Assembly (NCBI RefSeq): GCF_003386865.1
Contig: NZ_QTUA01000001.1
Location: 1,736,001-1,800,000, forward strand
Source of the DNA: Calidifontibacter indicus
Lineage (GTDB): Bacteria > Actinomycetota > Actinomycetes > Actinomycetales > Dermatophilaceae
Direction of reading: 5' to 3'
Length of the DNA: 64,000 nucleotides
The notes beneath the pieces were generated by a model that made no database searches, had not been told where the DNA came from, and saw nothing but the letters and a program-made list of their open reading frames with translations. A program made the position numbers and the translations under genes. This document shows, piece by piece, positions 1 to 8,836 of this stretch (the first letter of the stretch is position 1; every line of letters starts with the position of its first letter).

Positions 1-24
1 GACAAGCACGCCCCGACCGACTGA
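1..24 (+). CDS. C-terminal end of an upstream gene (partial)
   Basis: An open frame enters from the left edge and ends with DKHAPTD and a TGA codon at 22-24. Only seven residues are visible, so the product cannot be named. In related actinobacteria ffh or an associated gene often precedes rpsP, but nothing here proves it. The roughly 200 bases to rpsP hold no convincing gene. Confidence 0.3.
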   Translation, partial: DKHAPTD

Positions 25-232
25 CGGCTCGGTCCGCCTTTGGGTCGGGTGGTTCGGCTACGACGATTCGGGGGTTCGGCGCAGCTGTGAGACGATGGCG
101 GGCGTACCCGTCTGCTTGCCGGTCACTGTCGTGCCTGCTACCGGACGGTCTACGCCCCCGAGCGACGGCTCCCCGGTGAATCCGCACCGGTCTCGCCGCC
201 GCTCATCACTATGAACAGGAGACACCACAACA

Positions 233-748
233 GTGGCAGTCAAGATTCGTCTCAAGCGCCTCGGCGCCATCCGCAACGCCCAGTACCGCGTCGTCGTCAT
301 GGACTCGCGCACCAAGCGTGACGGTCGCGCGATCGAGGAGATCGGCCTCTACCACCCGAAGGAAGAGCCGAGCCTGATCCAGATCGACTCCGAGCGTGCG
401 CAGTACTGGCTCGGCGTCGGTGCGCAGCCGACCGAGCAGGTCGCCGCGCTGCTGAAGATCACCGGTGACTGGCAGAAGTACAAGGGCGAGCCGGGTGCCG
501 AAGGCACCCTGAAGACCGCTGCCCCGAAGCCGGACAAGAAGGCCCTCTACGAGGCTGCCCTCAAGGCGGCCCAGGACGGCGAGACCTCCGCCAAGGGCTC
601 GGCCACCACCGCCAAGAAGAAGGCCGAGAAGAAGGCCGACGACGAGGCTCCGGCCGAGGCTGCGGCAACCGAGGCTCCGGCCGAGGCCGCTGCTGAGTCC
701 GAGGCTCCGGCTGAGGCTCCGGCCGACTCCGAGACCGCCGAGGCCTGA
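233..748 (+). CDS. rpsP: 30S ribosomal protein S16
   Basis: Component of the small ribosomal subunit needed for 30S assembly. The N-terminus ([20 protein letters not shown]) is the canonical S16 start and residues 1 to about 90 form the S16 core. The protein has 171 residues, well over the usual 75-100, because of an Ala/Glu/Lys-rich low-complexity tail from about residue 110, as seen in other actinobacterial S16 proteins. The GTG start at 233 follows an AGGAG box at 217-221. It is the first gene of the rpsP-khpA unit and khpA starts 5 bases after its stop. Confidence 0.97.
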   Translation: MAVKIRLKRLGAIRNAQYRVVVMDSRTKRDGRAIEEIGLYHPKEEPSLIQIDSERAQYWLGVGAQPTEQVAALLKITGDWQKYKGEPGAEGTLKTAAPKPDKKALYEAALKAAQDGETSAKGSATTAKKKAEKKADDEAPAEAAATEAPAEAAAESEAPAEAPADSETAEA

Positions 749-753
749 TCCCG

Positions 754-996
754 GTGCTCGAGGAAGCGCTCGAACACCTGGTCAAGGGTATCGTCGAGCA
801 CGACGACGAGGTAGTGGTGCGCCACAAGGAGATTCGCCGCGGTGAACTCCTCGAGGTGCGCGTGCACCCCGATGACCTCGGTCGCGTGATCGGTCGATCC
901 GGTCGCACGGCGTCGGCGCTGCGGACGGTGGTGCAGGCGCTCGCGTCGGGCCGCAACATCCGCGTCGACATCGTCGACACGGACCGCAGCCGCTGA
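754..996 (+). CDS. khpA: KH-domain RNA-binding protein KhpA
   Basis: Small cytoplasmic RNA-binding protein of the KhpA/YlqC family, which pairs with KhpB in other bacteria. It has 80 residues, typical of the family. A single KH fold covers about residues 25-75, with the GxxG loop in RVIGRSGRTASALR. It starts with GTG 5 bases after rpsP, the conserved actinobacterial arrangement, so it is probably cotranscribed and translationally coupled. A strong terminator follows. Confidence 0.93.
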   Translation: MLEEALEHLVKGIVEHDDEVVVRHKEIRRGELLEVRVHPDDLGRVIGRSGRTASALRTVVQALASGRNIRVDIVDTDRSR

Positions 997-1006
997 TCGC
1001 ACCGCA

Positions 1007-1046
1007 CGAGACTCCCCGGAAACATCCGGGGAGTCTCGTCGTTTCT
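1007..1046 (+). terminator. Rho-independent terminator after khpA
   Basis: A perfect 13-bp stem (1007-1019 with 1026-1038) encloses a 6-base loop and is followed by a short T-containing stretch. It lies 11 bases after the khpA stop and ends the rpsP-khpA transcript. Confidence 0.85.
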
Positions 1047-1102
1047 GTTCGCTCGAACAAAGAGATTGCAGGACAACTGGTTTGAGGAGTGAAGAACACG
1101 TC

Positions 1103-2275
1103 GTGAGTGGGGCCGGTGCGGGCGGGCGCCGTCCGGTGCTGGGCAGCCGCGAGTCGGTGATCGCCACCGTCGCGACCTTCGTCGTCAACGGGGTGGGCGT
1201 CGGCACCGTGGGTGCGCTCATGCCGACGCTGGCCGATCGGTGGAACACCGACGCCCGCGGCCTCGGTGGGCTGCTCATGCTGTTCGGGCTCGCCGCGATC
1301 GTCGGCATCAACCTCGGCGGACGGATGGCCGACCGCGGCGGTGCGCTGCGCCCGGTGCGGTTGGGCCTGGTCGTGATGTCGCTGGGCATCGTGCTGCTCG
1401 CGGCGGCGCCGAACCTGCTGGTGGGGTTGCTCGTCGGCGCCGCCTACGGGCTCGGCAACGGCCTGGTCGACACCACCATGAACGTGATGGCGGTCGAGGT
1501 CGAGAAGGCCCGTCCGCGACCGCTGATGAGCAGGTTCCACGCCTGCTGGTCGATCGGGTCGCTCACCGGCGCGCTCATCGTGCTCGTCTGCGGATCGGTC
1601 TTCGGCACGGCCGGTGCGGTCGCGATCGCGGCGTTCCTGGTGGCCGCCGGGCTGATCGCCGCCGACCTGCAGATCGTGCACCGCTACGCCGCCGACACCG
1701 CACCCGTCCACCACCTCGACGAGTCGGGTGGCCGCACCAAGGTGCCGCGGGTCGCGTGGATCCTCGCGGCGATGGCCGTCGGGTTCGGACTGGCCGAGGG
1801 CACCGCCTTCGACTGGTCGTCGGTGCACGTGCGCGATCTCGCCGACGTCAGCGACACCCAGGCCGCGCTGGGGCTCGCCGCCTTCTCGGTGTGCATGGTC
1901 GCCGTGCGCATGTGCGGTGACTTCCTGGTGCACGCCCTCGGTCGGCGCCTCGTCGTGCGCGTCGGTGCCGCGGTCGCCGCCTGCGGCTATCTGATCGCGG
2001 TGCTCGGTTCGGGGCTGGTCGTGCTGCTGTTCGGCTGGGCGCTCGTCGGTGCCGGAATGGCGCTGGTCGCGCCGCAGATCTACGGTCTCGCCGGTCTGCT
2101 CGGCGGCGGACGCACGATGTCGCGGGTGGTCACCTTCGGTTACGCAACCTCGCTGGTCGGCCCCGGCCTCATGGGCATGCTCGTGCACTCCGCCGGAGTG
2201 CAGCGGGCGATGCTGCTGCCGCTGGCCGGCGCGGCGGCGGTGTGTGCGCTGTCGGTGGTGATGCCGACCGAGTAG
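1103..2275 (+). CDS. MFS transporter, YbjJ-like
   Basis: Twelve-helix major facilitator of 390 residues with unknown substrate. The segments [16 protein letters not shown] and [14 protein letters not shown], and [11 protein letters not shown] in the second half, resemble the YbjJ/FucP-like branch. The GTG at 1103 follows an AGGAG box at 1085-1089 (13-base spacing); an in-frame TTG at 1082 would precede that box and is less likely. It sits between khpA and rimM, a non-canonical insertion in the ribosome-maturation run, and has a terminator before it, so it is probably an independent unit. Confidence 0.85.
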   Translation: MSGAGAGGRRPVLGSRESVIATVATFVVNGVGVGTVGALMPTLADRWNTDARGLGGLLMLFGLAAIVGINLGGRMADRGGALRPVRLGLVVMSLGIVLLAAAPNLLVGLLVGAAYGLGNGLVDTTMNVMAVEVEKARPRPLMSRFHACWSIGSLTGALIVLVCGSVFGTAGAVAIAAFLVAAGLIAADLQIVHRYAADTAPVHHLDESGGRTKVPRVAWILAAMAVGFGLAEGTAFDWSSVHVRDLADVSDTQAALGLAAFSVCMVAVRMCGDFLVHALGRRLVVRVGAAVAACGYLIAVLGSGLVVLLFGWALVGAGMALVAPQIYGLAGLLGGGRTMSRVVTFGYATSLVGPGLMGMLVHSAGVQRAMLLPLAGAAAVCALSVVMPTE

Positions 2276-2313
2276 AGCGCGGCGTCTGCCGAGCGCGAGG
2301 AGGTTTTGCAAGG

Positions 2314-2835
2314 ATGACCGCCATGAACGCCACGAACGAGGTTCTGATCGCCCGCATCGGCAAGCCGCACGGGTTGCGTGGAGAGGTCACCGTGCAGGTG
2401 CACACCGACGTACCGCAGGAGCGGTTCGTGACCGGTGCGGTGTTCGGCACCGAACCCGACCGGGGCGAGCTCACCGTGCGAGCCGCGCGCGTGCACAACG
2501 GGATTCAACTGCTGGCCTTCGAGGAAGCCACCGATCGCACGGCGGCCGAAGGACTGCGTGGCACCCGCCTGTTCGCCGGAGCCGACGACGAGGAGGACGA
2601 CGCCTACTACGAGGACGACCTCATCGGCCTCGACGTCGTCGACACTTCGGGTGGGTCGCTCGGCAAGGTCGTCGCGCTGCACCCGCGTCCGGCTCAGGAC
2701 CTCCTGGAGATCGAGTTGACCGACGGCCGCACCGCCTACCTGCCGTTCGTCGAGGAGATCGTGCCCGAGGTCGACATCGACGCCGGCCGGGTCGTCGCCG
2801 ACCCGCCGCCCGGACTGCTGGAACTGGGGGAGTGA
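2314..2835 (+). CDS. rimM: Ribosome maturation factor RimM
   Basis: Binds S19 and assists late maturation of the 30S head. The protein has 173 residues. The RimM N-domain begins with [16 protein letters not shown] and the PRC-barrel C-domain covers about residues 95-170 ([12 protein letters not shown] and [14 protein letters not shown]). The ATG at 2314 is chosen because GAGGAGG at 2297-2303 lies 10 bases upstream; ATG 2323 would be too far. The stop overlaps the trmD start by 4 bases (GTGA), so the two are translationally coupled. Confidence 0.96.
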   Translation: MTAMNATNEVLIARIGKPHGLRGEVTVQVHTDVPQERFVTGAVFGTEPDRGELTVRAARVHNGIQLLAFEEATDRTAAEGLRGTRLFAGADDEEDDAYYEDDLIGLDVVDTSGGSLGKVVALHPRPAQDLLEIELTDGRTAYLPFVEEIVPEVDIDAGRVVADPPPGLLELGE

Positions 2836-3551
2836 GCGTGCGTCTCGACGTCCTCTCGATCTTCCCGGAGTACCTCGCCCCGCTCGACCTGTCACTCATC
2901 GGCAAGGCCCGCCGCGACGGGCTGCTCGACCTGCGGGTGCACGACCTGCGCGAGTTCACCCACGACCGGCACCGCACCGTCGACGACACCCCGTACGGCG
3001 GGGGAGCCGGCATGGTGATGAAGCCGCAGCCGTGGAGCGAGGCGCTCGATGCGGTTGCCGCGCAGGCCGATTCGCGACCGGTGCTGATCGTGCCGGGGCC
3101 CGGTGGCGAGCGGTTCACCCAGGCGATCGCGCGCGAGTTGGCGCAGCGTCCGCACCTGGTGTTCGCCTGCGGGCGCTACGAGGGCATCGACGAGCGGGTC
3201 TACGACTACGCGGCCCGCGACTACGACGTGCGCGTGCTCTCCCTCGGTGACTACGTGCTCAACGGCGGCGAAGTGGCGGTGCTCGCGATGGTCGAGGCCA
3301 TCGCCCGGCTGCTGCCGGGCGTGATCGGCAACGCCGAGTCGCTGGTGGAGGAGTCGCACGAGGACGGCCTGCTCGAGTACCCCGTCTACACCAAGCCGGC
3401 CGACTGGAACGGGCGCCAGGTGCCCGACGTCCTGCTGTCGGGTGACCACGGTCGCATCGCCACCTGGCGCCACCAGCAGCGCCTCGAACGTACCGCCGCG
3501 CGTCGCCCGGACATGTACGAGGCTTACCGCGCCGAGCACCCGGAAGCCTGA
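2832..3551 (+). CDS. trmD: tRNA (guanine37-N1)-methyltransferase TrmD
   Basis: SPOUT-class enzyme that methylates G37 of tRNAs carrying G36 and so prevents frameshifting. It has 239 residues. Visible signatures are [11 protein letters not shown] (about residues 52-62), GRYEGIDER (about 113-121) and the knotted SAM site [11 protein letters not shown] (about 136-146). The GTG start overlaps the rimM stop. The coding region ends 11 bases before a palindromic repeat that could act as terminator. Confidence 0.97.
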   Translation: MSVRLDVLSIFPEYLAPLDLSLIGKARRDGLLDLRVHDLREFTHDRHRTVDDTPYGGGAGMVMKPQPWSEALDAVAAQADSRPVLIVPGPGGERFTQAIARELAQRPHLVFACGRYEGIDERVYDYAARDYDVRVLSLGDYVLNGGEVAVLAMVEAIARLLPGVIGNAESLVEESHEDGLLEYPVYTKPADWNGRQVPDVLLSGDHGRIATWRHQQRLERTAARRPDMYEAYRAEHPEA

Positions 3552-3562
3552 GACCAGCAGCC

Positions 3563-3634
3563 CCGCATCTTGCCAACTGGTGCGCTTCTTGCCACGGGCC
3601 TGCACCCAGATGCACACCAATTGGCAAGAAGCGG
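3563..3634. repeat. Palindromic repeat A, copy 1
   Basis: A 72-base element whose ends pair over about 19-20 bp with two mismatches (5' arm from 3563, 3' arm to 3634). It is nearly identical to the element at 4656-4727, in the same orientation. It lies 11 bases after trmD and 3 bases beyond the stop of the converging DUF559 gene, so it could serve both as terminator. The pair brackets the DUF559 gene. Confidence 0.9.
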
Positions 3635-3637
3635 GTG

Positions 3638-4546
3638 TCAGGACGCCTTCAGAGCCGGTGTGAGGAGTGCCTGCAGTCGTCGTGGGTCGCGCAGGTCCGC
3701 CCAGGTGACACGGACGACCAGGAAGCCGGCCCGCCGTAGCGCGTCCTCGCGGCGCTTCTCCTTGAACAGTTCGTCCCGGCCCTGTGCGCCGCCGTACTTC
3801 ACGGCACCGTCGAACTCGACGACGATCCGATCACCCACGAGGAAGTCGACCCGGTACGTCCCGGCGTCCGTGGCGATCTCGACCTGCGATCGCCATGGGA
3901 GTTCGAGCCCGACCAGTCCCAGCCGGGTGAGCGACTCGCCGGGGGACTCGCACTGCGGATCGGCGAGCCTGATGGTCTCCCGTGCCGACCGGATGCCGCG
4001 TCGGCCGATGTTCGGCGTCATCCAATCGTGGAGGTCATCGACGCTGCACCGCTTCTGGTGGAGCGCGGCGTCGGCGGCCACAACGCCTGCCTGGACCCCG
4101 CTCGTCGCTGCCACCGAGATGACGGATGCAGCGACCGCAAGCACCGGCACACCGTCCACCTCGTGCGCCGACCCGGGACCCCAGCAGGCCTGGATGCGCA
4201 CGTCCGCCGCATGCTCGCTCGGCCCGCCGCCGGTGCGGGCGAGAATCGTCGTAGTCGCCTGGCCGATCGTCGGGAGGGCGTGGATGATCGCCGCCGTGCG
4301 TGCCGCAGCCACCAACCCACCGACGCGGGTGAGGCGCCGGACGGCGGCGCGGGCCGCCGTCCGCTCCTGGTTGCGGGCGTCGAGAGAGCGCCACAGTGGC
4401 CCGTCGACGTAGGCGCCCCGGCGTGCCCGGACAAGATGCCCCTGCCGCAACCAGACGACGACCTGCTCGGACTGCGCTCCGAGGGCGGCAAGGTCATCGG
4501 CGGTGATGATGCCGTTCAGGTCTGCGATCCGGGCCGCAATGGTCAT
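3638..4546 (-). CDS. AbiEi-antitoxin-like / DUF559 endonuclease-domain protein
   Basis: Protein of 302 residues. The N-terminal part ([22 protein letters not shown]) is a winged-helix module like that of AbiEi-type antitoxins, and about residues 60-190 form a middle domain. The C-terminal 110 residues are a DUF559 PD-(D/E)XK nuclease-like fold, with [17 protein letters not shown] and a Lys-rich helix after it. Such proteins are common solitary accessory genes in actinobacteria; the function is unproven and no AbiEii-type toxin gene is adjacent. Starts at 4546 or 4558 are both possible; 4546 has a GGAA-like box. It is bracketed by the two copies of palindrome A, on the strand opposite to its neighbours. 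Confidence 0.75.
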   Translation of the reverse strand: MTIAARIADLNGIITADDLAALGAQSEQVVVWLRQGHLVRARRGAYVDGPLWRSLDARNQERTAARAAVRRLTRVGGLVAAARTAAIIHALPTIGQATTTILARTGGGPSEHAADVRIQACWGPGSAHEVDGVPVLAVAASVISVAATSGVQAGVVAADAALHQKRCSVDDLHDWMTPNIGRRGIRSARETIRLADPQCESPGESLTRLGLVGLELPWRSQVEIATDAGTYRVDFLVGDRIVVEFDGAVKYGGAQGRDELFKEKRREDALRRAGFLVVRVTWADLRDPRRLQALLTPALKAS

Positions 4547-4655
4547 CGGAAGTTCCATGCCGTCAGGGCACCAGATCGTCGCGCCCGCGAGCGCGCCGCG
4601 CGGGTCGGGTGTGGACAGCGCGCGCGCCGCAGCAGGGCTGTTCACTCTGCCGAAA

Positions 4656-4727
4656 CCGCATCTTGCCAACTGGTGCGCTTCCTGCCACGGGCCTGCACCC
4701 AGATGCAGACCAGTTGGCAAGATGCGG
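4656..4727. repeat. Palindromic repeat A, copy 2
   Basis: The 72-base partner of the element at 3563-3634. Here the outer arms are a perfect 19-bp inverted repeat (4656-4674 with 4709-4727), and the 34-base centre differs from copy 1 at only a few positions. It lies about 110 bases upstream of the DUF559 gene and 177 bases before rplS, so unlike copy 1 it is not at a gene end. Confidence 0.9.
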
Positions 4728-4903
4728 AGCCGGGCGGGGACGATTTCGTCGAACGGCGCAGTTCTGGCAAACTTGGTCCTTGCGTCCTGACCCCCGCCAC
4801 AGGGGGAGTGACCCCGGGAAACCAGCGGTCATGCGGTCGACACCGGACGCCTACTTGTACTAACGATCGTGGCGACCTGTGGCGCCACAAGGAAGCAGCA
4901 GTC

Positions 4904-5266
4904 ATGCAGAAGTTCGACGAGCTCGACGCCAAGAGCCTCAAGAGCGACATCCCGGCCTTCCGCGCCGGTGACACCGTCAAGGTGCACGTCAAGGTCATCG
5001 AGGGCAACCGCTCCCGTGTCCAGGTGTTCCAGGGCGTCGTCATCCGCCGCCACGGCGCCGGTGTGGGCGAGACCTTCACCGTCCGCAAGATCAGCTTCGG
5101 CGTCGGCGTGGAGCGCACCTTCCCGCTGCACACCCCGGTGATCGACAAGGTCGAGGTCGTCACCCGCGGTGACGTGCGTCGCGCCAAGCTGTACTACCTG
5201 CGCGACCTGCGCGGCAAGGCAGCCAAGATCAAGGAGCGTCGCGAGACCCCGGCCGCCAAGGCCTGA
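4904..5266 (+). CDS. rplS: 50S ribosomal protein L19
   Basis: Large-subunit protein at the 30S-50S interface. The 120 residues match L19 throughout, including [20 protein letters not shown] and the C-terminal [19 protein letters not shown]. The ATG at 4904 follows AAGGAAG at 4889-4895. Possible leader structures are a 5-bp C/G stem at 4791-4806 and a 6-bp stem at 4869-4888 just before the ribosome binding site; autoregulation is speculative. lepB genes follow directly. Confidence 0.97.
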   Translation: MQKFDELDAKSLKSDIPAFRAGDTVKVHVKVIEGNRSRVQVFQGVVIRRHGAGVGETFTVRKISFGVGVERTFPLHTPVIDKVEVVTRGDVRRAKLYYLRDLRGKAAKIKERRETPAAKA

Positions 5267-5291
5267 GTCGTTGACGCACCCGGGCGGCGAC

Positions 5292-5933
5292 GTGTCTTCG
5301 GACGCGTCGCCGCCTTCTGCATCTTCTGCATCCCCGAGGTTCGGTTCGAGAGCCACGCGGCGGTGGATCGCCGTCCTGGCCGTGCTCGCCGCCCTGATGG
5401 TGCTCCGTCCGGTGTTCGTCGAGACCTACACCGTGCCGTCGATCTCGATGGAGCCGGCGTTGTCGCCGGGCGACCGGATCGTGGTCGACAAGCACGGCTC
5501 GATCCACCGCGGCGATCTCGTGGTCTTCGTCGCCGACGAGGCGTTCTACGGACGCGACCCCGACCGGGGCGTGCTGCAACGGCTCGGTGACTTCTTCGGG
5601 GTGCGTCCGAGCGAACACGTCTTCGTCAAACGGATCATCGGGCTCCCAGGTGAACGTGTGAGTGTGGACGCGGCGGGAACCCTGCGCATCGACGGACGCG
5701 TTCAGCACGAGGCGTACCTCCCGGACGGGGTGCGTGCCAGCACGACACCGTTCACGACCCGCGTGCCTCCCGGTCGCTACTTCGTGATGGGTGACAATCG
5801 GGGCGCCTCCGACGACTCGCGCAATCACCTCGGCGATCCGGGTGGAGGGAGCGTCAGAGCCTCCGACGTCATCGGAGACGTCGTGTGGAGATACTGGCCC
5901 AAGGACGGATGGGGGAGCGTGGACCATGAGTGA
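5292..5933 (+). CDS. lepB: Signal peptidase I, first of three
   Basis: Membrane serine protease that removes signal peptides outside the cytoplasmic membrane. One N-terminal transmembrane helix (RRWIAVLAVLAALMVLRPVF) precedes the catalytic Ser52 in SISMEP. The catalytic Lys is in VFVKRIIGLPGE and box E is MGDNRGASDDSRNHLG. Length from the GTG at 5292 is 213 residues; a TTG at 5271 is an alternative start. It overlaps the next lepB by 8 bases. It has the shortest N-terminal region of the three and is the most divergent copy. Confidence 0.88.
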   Translation: MSSDASPPSASSASPRFGSRATRRWIAVLAVLAALMVLRPVFVETYTVPSISMEPALSPGDRIVVDKHGSIHRGDLVVFVADEAFYGRDPDRGVLQRLGDFFGVRPSEHVFVKRIIGLPGERVSVDAAGTLRIDGRVQHEAYLPDGVRASTTPFTTRVPPGRYFVMGDNRGASDDSRNHLGDPGGGSVRASDVIGDVVWRYWPKDGWGSVDHE

Positions 5934-6849
5934 CCGGCAGTTCCGCCTGCCCCGCAAGAATTCCGACGACCCGCGGGAGGCTCGCACCGTCGGGTTGTCC
6001 CGCTCGGAGTACCGGCGACTGGTCGCCGACACCCAGCGTCCGCAGGAGCCGCAAGACCCGAGCAGCGCCTCAACCGTGTCAATCTCCACCGAGCAGATCG
6101 AGCAGGTGCGGCGCAAGGGCCAACCGGAGCAGGTGGGCAAGTTGCCCGCCCGGCCCAACCCCGAACCCCGTCGCCGTCCGTCCTTCCTGCGCGAACTCGG
6201 CGTCGTGGTCGGCGTCGCACTCGTGCTGTCGATGCTGGTGAAGACCTTCCTGGTCCAGCCGTTCTGGATCCCGTCGGGATCGATGGAGAACACCTTGGTG
6301 CAGGGCGACCGGGTGATCGTCAGCAAGCTGACCCCGGGGCCGTTCGATCTGAAACGCGGCGACGTGGTGGTGTTCGCCGACGACGAGCACTGGCTCGACC
6401 AGCCGAACGTCGAGCGCAGTTCGGTGGCCAACATCATCGTCAGGCCGCTGCAGTTCGTCGGGCTCTACCCCGAAGGCGACGATCACCTGATCAAGCGGTT
6501 GATCGGCCTGCCCGGCGACCGCGTGTCGTGCAAGGCCGGCGGCAAGCTCACCGTCAACGGCGTCGCGCTCGATGAGCCGTACGTCTACCCGGGCGACAGT
6601 CCCTGCACCGACGCCGGCGGCGAGGAGAACTGGGACATCGTGGTGCCCGAGGGGCGCGTGTGGGTGATGGGAGACCACCGGGGCGACTCCGCCGACAGCC
6701 GGACCCACGACGCCGGCTCCGGCGGCAAGCAGGGCTCGATCCGGATCGACTCCATCACGGGGCGGGCAGTTGCAATCGTGTGGCCGCTGACCAGAATGGA
6801 CGGGCTCGGCAGTTACTCATCGACCTTCGACAAGGTGCCCAATCCATGA
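5926..6849 (+). CDS. lepB: Signal peptidase I, second of three
   Basis: Type I signal peptidase of 307 residues with a long charged cytoplasmic N-terminus (about 88 residues). The single membrane helix is ELGVVVGVALVLSMLVKTFL, the catalytic Ser119 lies in SGSMENT, and the general-base Lys lies in DHLIKRLIGLPGD. Box E is MGDHRGDSADSR, with His in place of the usual Asn. The ATG at 5926 follows GGGGGAG at 5911-5917. It overlaps its upstream neighbour by 8 bases and the downstream copy by 4 (ATGA), so all three are translationally coupled. Confidence 0.92.
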   Translation: MSDRQFRLPRKNSDDPREARTVGLSRSEYRRLVADTQRPQEPQDPSSASTVSISTEQIEQVRRKGQPEQVGKLPARPNPEPRRRPSFLRELGVVVGVALVLSMLVKTFLVQPFWIPSGSMENTLVQGDRVIVSKLTPGPFDLKRGDVVVFADDEHWLDQPNVERSSVANIIVRPLQFVGLYPEGDDHLIKRLIGLPGDRVSCKAGGKLTVNGVALDEPYVYPGDSPCTDAGGEENWDIVVPEGRVWVMGDHRGDSADSRTHDAGSGGKQGSIRIDSITGRAVAIVWPLTRMDGLGSYSSTFDKVPNP

Positions 6850-7664
6850 CGAACGATCGCGTCGACCCTGCGTCGACGAACGAACCCGTCGACCCCGGCA
6901 GGGTCGACTCCTCCGCGGACGCCGCACCCGAGGGTGACACCGGCCGCGGCGACGAGGCGTGCGCGCCGGGTGCCGTGCCGACCGAGCAGGACCCGCCGAA
7001 GAAGCGCCGCAAGGGCGGTGCCCTGCGCGAGGCAGTCGTCGTCGCCGTCATCGCGCTCGCGCTGTCGTTCCTGGTGAAGACCTTCGTGGCGCAGCCGTTC
7101 TACATTCCGAGCCAGTCGATGGAGAACACCCTCGACGTCGGCGACCGCATCGTGGTCTCGAAGTTCACCCCGCAGCATTCGCCGCTGCACCGCGGTGACG
7201 TGATCGTCTTCTCCCAGCCGGCGTCGTGGGGGCCGCCGCCCCCGGAGAGCAGCAACGCCGTCAAGCGGTGGGCCAAGGACGCGCTGACCTTCGTCGGCAT
7301 CCTGCCCGGTGGGTCGCAGCACCTCGTGAAGCGTCTGATCGGGATGCCCGGCGACCAGGTGGCGTGCTCGGGGCAGAAGTTGCAGGTCAACGGGGTGACG
7401 CTCGCCGAGCCGTACATCAAGCCCGGCGCCAAGCCGTGCCAGACCGACTTCTCGATCACCGTGCCCGCCGGCAAGGTGTGGGTGATGGGTGACAACCGGG
7501 ACGAGTCGTACGACTCGCGCGGCCACGACGACGGCACCGGCCAGACCGGTTCGGTTCCGGAGTCGGACATCACCGGACAGGTCGTCGCGGTTGCGTGGCC
7601 GATCAGCCGGTTCTCCAGCGTCGACGCCCACCCGGCCACCTTCGCGAAGGTGCCGAACAAGTGA
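6846..7664 (+). CDS. lepB: Signal peptidase I, third of three
   Basis: Type I signal peptidase of 272 residues. The first 58 residues are acidic then Lys/Arg-rich, followed by one membrane helix and the catalytic Ser91 in SQSMENT. The Lys is in [12 protein letters not shown] and box E is [16 protein letters not shown]. It overlaps the previous copy and rnhB by 4 bases each. With two upstream paralogs it forms a coupled lepB-lepB-lepB-rnhB unit downstream of rplS. Confidence 0.92.
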   Translation: MTNDRVDPASTNEPVDPGRVDSSADAAPEGDTGRGDEACAPGAVPTEQDPPKKRRKGGALREAVVVAVIALALSFLVKTFVAQPFYIPSQSMENTLDVGDRIVVSKFTPQHSPLHRGDVIVFSQPASWGPPPPESSNAVKRWAKDALTFVGILPGGSQHLVKRLIGMPGDQVACSGQKLQVNGVTLAEPYIKPGAKPCQTDFSITVPAGKVWVMGDNRDESYDSRGHDDGTGQTGSVPESDITGQVVAVAWPISRFSSVDAHPATFAKVPNK

Positions 7665-8392
7665 CGGTGTCCCGCAAACCGAGCCTGCGCGTCGAGCGGT
7701 CACTGCAGCGCGAGGGTTTCCGGGTGCTCGCCGGCATGGACGAGGTCGGCCGCGGCGCGCTCGCCGGCCCGGTGTCGGTGGGCGTGGTCGTGATCGACGA
7801 GGCCACCCGCACCGCGCCGATGGGTGTGAAGGACAGCAAATTGCTCACGCCGGCGGCCCGGGTGGCAATGGTGCCGAAGGTGCAGCGGTGGGCGCTCGAC
7901 CACGCCGTCGGACACACCAGCGCGGCGGAGATAGACGAGATCGGCATCATCGCCGGTCTGCGGCTGGCCGGACGCCGCGCACTCGCACAGCTGAGCGTGG
8001 TGCCCGACCTGGTGATCCTCGACGGCAACCACGACTGGTTGTCCGACCCGCACCAGCAGGGGCTGTTCGCGTTCGTCGGTGACGGCCCGGCCACGCCGCC
8101 GGTGCGCACGATGATCAAGGCCGACATGAAGTGCTCGTCGGTGGCGGCGGCCAGCGTGCTCGCGAAGGTCGAGCGCGACGGCATGCTCACCCAATTGCAC
8201 GAGGATTACCCGCAGTACAACTGGGCCGGAAACAAGGGCTACTCCGCACCCGACCACCTCGCCGCGCTCGACGAGCACGGACCGTGCGAACTGCACCGGC
8301 GGTCGTGGCGCCGGTTTGCGGTGGAGCAGGATCGGGCCGATGTGTTCGCGGCGCCTAGAGTGGAGCCGGACGTCGTGAAGGAGGGCGCGTGA
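7661..8392 (+). CDS. rnhB: Ribonuclease HII
   Basis: Cleaves the RNA strand of RNA-DNA hybrids, including single ribonucleotides in DNA. It has 243 residues. The active-site block [14 protein letters not shown] carries the first Asp-Glu pair, VILDGNHDW carries the third acidic residue, and [19 protein letters not shown] and the final Asp region follow. The GTG start overlaps the third lepB stop. A DUF2469 gene overlaps its end, the conserved actinobacterial arrangement. Confidence 0.95.
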   Translation: MTVSRKPSLRVERSLQREGFRVLAGMDEVGRGALAGPVSVGVVVIDEATRTAPMGVKDSKLLTPAARVAMVPKVQRWALDHAVGHTSAAEIDEIGIIAGLRLAGRRALAQLSVVPDLVILDGNHDWLSDPHQQGLFAFVGDGPATPPVRTMIKADMKCSSVAAASVLAKVERDGMLTQLHEDYPQYNWAGNKGYSAPDHLAALDEHGPCELHRRSWRRFAVEQDRADVFAAPRVEPDVVKEGA

Positions 8393-8694
8393 GCGCGGAG
8401 GATCTCGAGAAGTACGAAACCGAGCAGGAACTGCAGCTCTACCGCGAATACCGGGATGTCGTCGGCCTGTTCACCCATGTCGTCGAGACCGAGCGTCGGT
8501 TCTACCTGTGCAACGAGGTCGACGTGCTGGTGCGCGGCGAGGGCGCCGAGGTGTTCTTCGACGTGCGGATGAACGACGCGTGGGTGTGGGACGTCTACCG
8601 GCAGGCGCGGTTCGTGAAGAACGTGCGCGTGCTGACGTTCAAGGACGTCAACGTCGAGGAACTCCCGCCGCGCGACCTGCAGATGCCGGAGTAG
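8389..8694 (+). CDS. DUF2469 family protein
   Basis: Conserved actinobacterial protein of 101 residues and unknown function. It is acidic, with the family-typical start [20 protein letters not shown] and end [13 protein letters not shown]. It overlaps rnhB by 4 bases. In most relatives the next gene is yraN, but here a DUF2079 membrane protein gene lies between them. Confidence 0.9.
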   Translation: MSAEDLEKYETEQELQLYREYRDVVGLFTHVVETERRFYLCNEVDVLVRGEGAEVFFDVRMNDAWVWDVYRQARFVKNVRVLTFKDVNVEELPPRDLQMPE

Positions 8695-8836
8695 TCCGTG
8701 CAGTTGCCGCCGGGTTCAGTAAGAATTCCACGGCCACCGGGGACCCAAGAAACGACCCGCGATATCGCATCCGGAACTCCCAGCGACCCGGGCAAAAGAC
8801 CTCGCCGATCGGTTCTACGCGGACGCCTCGCTGTCC

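Noticed and set aside
782-2311. Long minus-strand open frame of about 500 codons antisense to khpA/MFS
   Set aside because: His/Arg/Gly-rich low-complexity translation typical of the complement of a high-GC gene; the plus strand carries a complete MFS protein and KhpA.
3563-4727. Terminal inverted repeats of an insertion sequence
   Set aside because: Each element is palindromic in itself and the two copies are in direct orientation; the enclosed protein has no transposase motifs and no target-site duplication is visible.
4028-4903. N-terminal extension of rplS by nearly 300 residues
   Set aside because: The upstream frame is the complement of the DUF559 gene and repeat A; L19 begins at ATG 4904 with its own ribosome binding site.
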